Assembly: GCA_021234155.1 (NCBI GenBank)
Contig: JAJEKV010000215.1
Coordinates: 124,001 to 188,000, forward strand
Direction of reading: 5' to 3'
Length of the DNA stretch: 64,000 bases
Source: Isoetes taiwanensis
Taxonomy: Eukaryota > Streptophyta > Lycopodiopsida > Isoetales > Isoetaceae
In this document: positions 56,805 to 64,000 of the stretch, piece after piece
How positions within the stretch are numbered: position 1 is the first letter of the stretch
How the letters are laid out: every line of letters starts with the position of its first letter
Notes under the pieces: generated by a model
Seen by the model: the letters and a program-made list of their open reading frames with translations, nothing else
What the model was told of the DNA's origin: nothing
The model's database searches: none
Translations under genes and position numbers: made by a program

Positions 56805-57577
56805 CTTTTCTAGATGTGGACTTGCTTTCATAACTCTTTTTGAGTACTTGTTAAATTATATCTATTATTAATATCTAAGGTTGAGGAAGTTTTATTATTA
56901 ATATTTAAGATTTAATACTTTATAAATGCTAATAACTTTTAACTTTTGTTATTGGATTAGAAGTTGAGGAAAATGAAATTGAAGAGGAATTTATACATGG
57001 AGGTTGAACTAGAACAAAAGGAACTTGTACATGTACATGGGCAGAGGTTGAACGGATGAACCACCATCTCCTTTAGGGACTGAAGCGAGAATATGTTCGG
57101 ATGTACCATTCTCTTGTGGCTTAGGGTATGAAGCAAGATTCCTTACCGGCTGCACGGATTATGGGAGCAGTCGAGCAGTCGAAGGCAAGAAGCACCGGGG
57201 ATGAGATGCTAAGAATACTTTGGGCAATTCACAAGATCTATGATCGATCCTTGGGAAGGAATCGGTTGCCAAGTGAACACGAGTCAAGCTGTCTTTGCGT
57301 GAGGGCTGGAGTGGGCTTCCAATTGCAAGAGAAGCGGCGTGTGGCCTCTGCCCACGGCTAGTCCTAACATTATATGGCGCTCAGGAAATCTCGGGAGAAT
57401 GGATGCAATACCTATGAGATTTCAGCCACCACGAGGATGTAATAGTTAGGCATAAAAAAAAGTTGTTATATATTACGTAAAGTTATCAATAACAAGAAAC
57501 AAGTTTTGAAATAAGTTCATGTACTCAATTACAATGTAATATAAATCATGTTACACCAGCACTTTTCTCTTTTCGGA

Positions 57578-60500
57578 TTACTTCTCTCCAACATATAATC
57601 TGTTCAAGCTATTCGGATCATGTAGCATTTCGGGGCAAACTTCCGGTAGCATCTCATGCACATCGGTAGACAATGCATAAAGCTGCGAAGCACCCTTCAC
57701 CTTATGATTTACTTTTGGCATTGCAAACTTTGCTCCAATAACGGACTTCTGCGGTACAAGAACTTCTTTGTCATCCAATAACTTATACTTGTGGTGACAA
57801 CCGGGCAATTTTGATAGTAATAGGCGGATATATTTGTTTCACTGTATGGTGATAATTTTTATGTCGTCAATAACATTTTTCTGCAAAACAAATTTTGTTT
57901 TCTTGCAAAGAAGGATATAGTATGGCACATTTTCTTCATTTTCTGGTGCGACAAAAGAAGCAAACATATCACCCTACGTACTAGATCTTCTAGCTCTTCA
58001 TTTACATTTGCAAAAGCAAAAGCGGTTTCCTCATTCTCTACTTCACAATGAGTACTTACGGGGTACTAGCTTCTTTAATTGCCACTTCCCACGAGAATGA
58101 AATGGACTCACAAGCATCCCATTCAAAGTTAATGCAAGCATTGCGAGAAGCAAGATAATGGTCTCACCATTACTAAGGTGGGGTCGAGTTGGACTTATAG
58201 AAGCTATAGCATGCAATTTTGAATACCGGGGAAGAGGTTGCACATCTAATGCATTGGTTCTATCAATATCGACTCCTTCACTTCCCGGTATACTCTGTTA
58301 ACATTAGATTGCTTGCTCCTCAAGACAACACAAGCATCATGTGCACCTCTAATCTACGTTCCATGTTCTAAATAGCTGTTGAAAGGGGTTTGGAAAAATT
58401 GCAAGTACACCTTGGCCTTGGCGGACTCTCCATCATGTTCACCTTTTCCATGCCCGGAACCAAAGTAGTTCCATTGTAAGCGAATGCCATATTCAACATG
58501 GTTTTGGTAATGAAATATAAATTTCTTACGGACTTGTATTGTGCGGCACAACCATCGAGACCACACAATATGATGCGTACATGAGATCCACCATTCTCTT
58601 TCAGCCATTTCGGATGAAGCTTAAATGTATGTTGTACAAAATGTGTATCATGATTCTGTCATCGAGAAATATACAAGTGAAGCAGTCTTCTTCAAGATGC
58701 CATTTACCTTTAGCATGGTAATCTGTACCATTATAGTAACAGTGCGCATTCCAATGTTACATTTGAACCTCTTTGAAAGGCTTCAATGTATAATTTTTCT
58801 GCAAAGTCAACCAGCGATATCAATTGAATCATCTCTCGGGGTTTTGAACACATCTTACGAATTCTTTGCTTTGCCGATTGTTGGCTGCAAAGTTGTGATG
58901 GATAAATGTCTTCATGTGACCAAACATGGCATCCAACATTACAGGTGCATTTGTTGTCTTGTCCACCAATCGAGCCTTCTTGAGACTCCTTTTTAGACTT
59001 CTCATCCACATAAGAGTATATTTGCCAATTGACTTCACTTTCAATGTCATTTTCGGTTTCTTTTGGACACAAGATAATGTTACGCTTACCACAGTTCTTG
59101 CAATCACTTGTAATACAATTTAATTTGTGCCACTTTCGTCACTATCTGTTTTGGACAAACCATACTCCTCCATAGAGTCTTGACATTACGGTATGTATGC
59201 TTGTGAGCGACAAATTCCATCATTTTTGTTAGCGGCACAAACTTCACAATTGCGGCTACAATTGATGTGGAGCTTAGCCCTCATAGAATTAAATGCCTTC
59301 TGAAGTTCTCTGCTTGCTCATGCTTGACACAACAACATGTGTTTCTTTCCTTTAGCTTCCTTACACAATCGGGTTTGAGGTATTGAACAAATCGATGCCA
59401 ATGTCTGCCTCACGGGTGTTGCTCCACAAAGTTACAGTGCATTTCGACTGTGCATTCAAATCATCATAGTTAATAAAAGATTTTGTATGTGCAATTGAGT
59501 ACATGCGAAGTCAAAATGTACTAACATGTACTCATAATGTACTCATATGTACTCATATGTACTAATATGTACTCATATGTACTCATATGCTTTCGGAATG
59601 TACTTACAATATACATAAGGACAACAGAATACACATTACACATGTACATTAAATACATGTGTAAGGATAAAATAGCGATGTGGGTACATTCTTTGTACCC
59701 TAGAGCATATTCTTGTTCTAGAGTAAATTCTTGAAGTCCATAGGCACTATCACGAAAGTCTAAGTACAAGATATGTACTCTATAGACATGTATAACATAC
59801 AATATTATGCAAATATCTAATCGTACATTGGTTAAAAATTTTGGAGTCCTTTGCATAAATAAGAAAGGAAGATTTAGTATAATATACATGGTCAATAAAT
59901 GTAAGCAAACCAACAAAGGTGATTGCATATGTAAAAGTAAGTAAAAGTGAATACATAAATGATAGATCGGTCATTAGAAAGCATTCATACATCAAAACAA
60001 AGAAGATACTATAAATTCCAATAAAAGTGAACATATACATGAGGGATCGAAGCATTTCATACAATAAAGAATGAAATACACGTGGTATATCAAGCTGGAT
60101 TGCTTGATGCCTTTTCTTTCTTACATCCACGTATTTAGGTGAAACCTTGGTGTTGTTTAACCAAAATTGGATGACTAATTGCTTTGTGTCTTCGTCCAAA
60201 CAATCGGATCTTCTCTTTACTTTTGCTAATGCCCATATAGTTGGACCTGCAATTTTCATTCTCTTTCTTACACTGCGTGTATGACAAATTTCGAGGATGG
60301 CGGTTCAACATTTTTGAAGCAACTCCTTTTTGCTTCAATTCCCCATTTTCCCAACAATCATGGATAAAGCGAGTGCTTGGTACGCCAACTTGTCCTTTGC
60401 TATTAGAAGATTTAACCTCTTCTAATCCATCTTTGAGATTTTGTAACAATGAATGTTTCACCTGCTTACGAAGGTAGCCCAATCAGGGGTTTAAACAACC

Positions 60501-60990
60501 CCAAGAGCTGTTATCTTGCAAGATCACGGAAACCAATACCTCTCTTTCACCGGAGATAGAAGCGGCTTCATTTACGAAGCATTCAACAACCTTTTACGCT
60601 CTTTTCTGATTTTTTGGTGAAGTACACGGAATATGATCGCCATTCTCACTTTGTTGGCGATATCACTCTCTGTCACTTCATTCAGCATGTCATTTAGAGT
60701 ATCTTGTTCAACCATTTTTCTGCTTCCCTTTGTCGATTTTGGTATCACCGTCCTCATTTTGGACATCGGCTGAGTAATTCTGATTTCATACTTTGATTTT
60801 CTTGTGCCATGCCCCTACTACTACTATGAAAACCGATATGCATGCAAAGATCGGCAAGAATTTGAAATTCTTTTCTTTGTTTTAGATTCTTAGGCCCGTA
60901 GATTGGAGGGAATTTGCTTGCCGGATGGATTGGAGGGAATTTGCTTGGATCGGAGGGAATCCAGTGATTGTGCCCAAAATTTCGCAACAA
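57578..60990 (-). pseudogene. Second SDG/HGKG-family transposase gene, degenerate
   Basis: Read from right to left the family order is preserved. KMVEQDTLNDMLNEVTESDI (about 60700); TRFIHDCWENGELKQKG (60360-60420); QFWLNNTKVSPKYVDVRKKR (60120-60180); an intron-like AT-rich gap to about 59470; a Cys/His patch, CCCVKHEQAENF (about 59300-59340); C..C near 59090; FGHMKTFIHHNFAANN (58860-58930); VDFAEKLYIEAF (about 58780-58815); GLDGCAAQYKSVRN (58510-58560); GSGHGKGEHDGESAK (about 58425-58465); then a tail to 57578. The blocks FAE, DG.A.QYK and HGKG-EHDG match those in the tandem-unit gene at low overall identity. Several frameshifts and stops; no HGKG intron here. Convergent with the Ulp1-like gene. 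Confidence 0.62.
59480..59700. repeat. Tandem TGTACTCATA decamers and AATGTAC motifs
   Basis: About seven near-perfect 10-bp units at 59515-59590 with further GTACATT/AATGTAC motifs to 59700, in a presumed intron of the minus-strand transposase. The dominant orientation is opposite to that at 53150-53720. Confidence 0.85.
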
Positions 60991-61103
60991 CCGTCGGCCA
61001 CTTCATGTCATGATGACAAACAATCAAATATATTCCTTTTTTAAATATATAACGACAAGCACGTGGCCTCCTACCATACATTCAAAATTACATAAAAAAC
61101 GGG

Positions 61104-61113
61104 TTTTCTAGTG
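61104..61113 (-). repeat. Candidate right terminus of the Ulp1/transposase element
   Basis: TTTTCTAGTG here reads CACTAGAAAA on the minus strand, a common CACTA-type end, and lies just upstream of the first transposase exons. The only matching left end is CACTAG at 51253-51258 (six bases). Flanks TAA and CAA agree in two of three bases. Weak. Confidence 0.3.
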
Positions 61114-64000
61114 CAAAATAGTACATGAATTTAGAACTAATGTATGACACCCTAGCATGCTTTTACCCTTCTCCTTGTGTTGTTTATCATTTTCGATTCT
61201 TTTGTCTAGTGCTAATAATGTATTTTGTTAAGGCGTGCATTAATGTTTGTGAGTAGGCTAACAAATCATTGAACCAACAAACTTAAAGAGTTATTAGACA
61301 TATATCGCTTAATCAGAATTGTTGAGCTACATAAGATAGATTGAAAGCAAAGAAAGACAACTTCTGACTGCTACTTTGAAAATGTTAATCATTATTGCAT
61401 GTTGAAGAAGAGCAACAAAAATTGAAAACCCAAGATCAAAAAAACTGAAAACCCAAGATCAAAAGAGTCTAATGCTAGTTCAATGGTGGAAAATGAAATT
61501 GGAACTCTTGCTTGATTGTTGCTTAGACATAATAAACAATAAATATGCTATACATATAAGTTTTGTTTACGGGGAAGGACCCACAACACTTTTATCATGA
61601 GAGAACCGAAAAATAAATGCCTAGGTATATACAGTGGAGCCCATAATAACTTCCTTGTAGATCCAAACTTCTGGGAGTGTAAGGAGCAGGAGCAGATGCT
61701 ATATCTTGGTCCCAGGTTGTAAGTGAGGCGCTTAAACTTCTGTCAAACTCAACCTCCCGAATTAGTCTGTGGGAAGTAGGCTTCAAAAAGTTGCACATTC
61801 CTGGAAGGTAAACCCCTACATAAATGGAAAGATTACTTGTATAGTTAGTACTGATCCCCTGAAAGGAATTATGCAAAAAATATAAGAAAGGGACCTAGGA
61901 AAGGGAACAAAATTCACAACGGAACCTGAGATGAAATGCATTTAGAAGCAGGATCAGATTGTTGCAAGAAAATGTACATTGGATAATTTTGGAAGACGTA
62001 ATGGGTAGGCTCAGGCTGTTTAGAGATAACAGAACATGCAATTATCTACACATTACATTGCAAAGGCATTTCATTCACCTTCTCCACCAGCAGCAAGCTT
62101 TATGTAGAGGTCAACAATGTTAGGGCAGTTGTTCTGTTTCTACCCACTCCTCAGCTATGCCAGCAATAATATTAGAGGTCTAAAAAACAGGATAAGAAGC
62201 TTAGAAAGATCTTAAAACAATCTGATCAATCCAAGCTTTAAAATTGAACATGATGATCCAAATGGCAAACATGCAACACATCAACAGACTGAACTGAAAC
62301 GTGCAAAAGCTATTGCCCATTTGGCCATAAAAAGTTGCACTCATCAACGAACTCATAACACATTTATAGTGAGTTGTACCTTTTCCACCTAGGATTGGTG
62401 TCACATTCTTTGCTTCAGGTAAAAGCCACTATAAAACTCAATGTCTAGCTAAAGAACAAAGAGAAATATCAGAGTTGACATGGCTGATTCACTAAAAAAG
62501 ATATTCTCTCTAGTTTTTCAACATATTCTGTAATAAAAAAGTCAAAAGAGAAGAAAAAGCTACAACAATATGTTGAAGGAGCACAGAATATGGATTAGAT
62601 GAATCTGACCTTTGGAAGACATGATGCTTCATCTGGATCCATTTTGCAGGAAGTTCCACATCAATGCATAGTTCTACATACAGATGTAATGATGTCATGG
62701 CTGCATGGATCGGAAAGCTATGAACAGTGAGAATCCAGCCTCATTTGCATAGTAACCAGCAATCATCCTGCAAAATAAAAGTTAAATGGTGAATTATGTT
62801 GAAACAGGTGGATTTGACCTTTAAGAGCTTTGGTTACAAAGACTATTCCTCTTCTCAAATATGTAGAAAAAGATTATATATATGCATCAAAATACTGCAC
62901 GATACGAATGGTTTGCCAAGCTACCAGATGCCATATGCAGTTTGGTAACAGATCATGTACACAACAATAGAAAGCATTCGAGCTTTACAGATGATTAGAA
63001 TTAGGTCTTAATCATGCCCCAAGGAGTTTAAAGAATATCGGAATCATTCTACTGCATGGAAAGGAAAAGATAGTACATAGAGAATGCTAGTTGGTTCTCA
63101 GATTAATAAAAATATTGTGTAGCTCTGTTATATAAAAGCTCAGATTTTCTAAACTGGGAACTTCAAAAATGTCTATTCTAATTGATTGCAAGGAAATAAA
63201 TTAAGAACCAAAGATTTGTAGAAGAATACATTATTATTGCATGCAGTAGAGAGGCTTTACCTTGAATCGATCCATGTGCATGCAAGCGGCCTCTTCCATC
63301 AGCAAAGAAATAAAACCTTAATCACAGCAGCTGAACTGAGCTTGCAAAGTAGATAAGTTTTTGCTTCGGCCAGAACATAGATATTCAAGCCTAAGAAAAT
63401 AGTTACCTGAGGCTTCTGAGTAAACTGTGCTCCAGCATGCAATGCACAAAGCCATGAGACTTTAAGATATAGAAAATGATAATCCTAAATATAGAAACCA
63501 AATATAGATGTCTGTTTGAAGTGCATCAATATTTTCTAGCTTCAAACATGATAATTTAGCAAACAAACGAAATTAAACAAAAAATGAAGCACTTAGATTC
63601 GCAAAAGAATAAATGATAGACTTCACACACGAACAAAGACTTTAGATTGTAGGAAAACCTTCCACTTTAGATTGTTGGAAGAATCTAGATGACTGGATAT
63701 TGAACCTATACTTACTCACTTCTGCTATAAAATTATTAGAAATCAAAATACAACAAATTTGACGATGAAGAAAACATGATTCATGGTGGTTGAAACTTAC
63801 AAATAGAAGTAGAAGCATTTGGAATCTTGGAGCCAAAATGTACACGCTGATTTGTTGCAGCAAATGCTGAGGCAAGCAGTCCAATTTAATCATAATTTGA
63901 AGCAAACCTTGTTTTGTAGGCCAATTAAAAAACGAATTTAATTCCTAAACAAACTGGAGATAGAGAAAACCTCTCGTCAGACCAATCATTTGACTCCGGC
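61114..64000. other. Region without a supported gene
   Basis: Unique AT-rich sequence with no repeat shared with the rest of the window. A minus-strand open stretch 61876-61595 (LKPTSHRLIREVEFDRSLSA, APAPYTPRSLDLQGS) after a pyrimidine-AG looks exon-like, and similar short stretches occur near 62700-62770 and 63255-63310. I could not build a gene model or name a product. Confidence 0.4.

Noticed and set aside
59521-59928. Minus ORF with repeated MSTYEYI residues
   Set aside because: Translation of TGTACTCATA tandem decamers inside a presumed intron.
51383-61251. 16-bp direct repeat GCATTAATGTTTGTGA at 51383 and about 61235 as a target duplication
   Set aside because: Too long for a typical duplication, not adjacent to matching termini, and one such match is near chance for this window size and base composition.

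Overview
The window looks like intergenic, transposon-packed nuclear DNA of a land plant. The evidence is two Ty1/copia elements with initiator-Met-tRNA primer sites, a decayed Ty3/gypsy element, plant-type Helitron ends, CACTA-type termini, GT-AG introns and AT-rich non-coding DNA. No rRNA, tRNA, CRISPR or prokaryotic signal was seen. A transposase family I associate with non-angiosperm eukaryotes occurs twice, so a non-seed plant is possible, but the sequence does not prove it.

Layout. (1) 1-29070 is a tandem array of a ~4.4-kb unit: one partial and three full copies. Each unit carries, on the minus strand, a broken intron-containing transposase-like gene, and ends on the plus strand with a truncated first part of another gene. 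Unit B is split by an 8.4-kb terminal-inverted-repeat element (6518-14915, 3-bp target duplication). Unit D is split by a 5.3-kb copia element (19879-25166, 5-bp duplication). The other unit copies provide both empty sites. (2) 29071-30217 continues, beyond the array edge, the gene whose start is truncated in every unit; it ends in an unmistakable, divergent histone H3 fold. (3) 30500-35440 holds unidentified coding remnants and a decayed Ty3/gypsy gag-pol, followed by a possible LTR. (4) 37007-43940 is bounded by inverted CACTAGACCTGTCCC termini flanked by TTAA; inside are a possible BELL homeodomain-type fragment and a Helitron 3' end. (5) 44217-50039 is a young-looking copia element with intact LTRs but a deletion over the reverse-transcriptase YVDD box. 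(6) 51250-61110 holds a basic/coiled-coil protein, a Ulp1-like (C48) protease remnant and a conserved unknown ORF on the plus strand. Facing them on the minus strand is a second, divergent member of the transposase family found in the tandem array. (7) 61114-64000 has no supported gene.

The strongest candidate for something undescribed is region 6, a transposase of the 'FAEN / HW / SDG...Q-Y/F-K / HGKG-EHDG' type next to a Ulp1-like protease, together with the tandem amplification of a spliced relative of that transposase in region 1. Every such gene here is broken, so these are fossils of systems. All calls come from reading the sequence; no database search was made.
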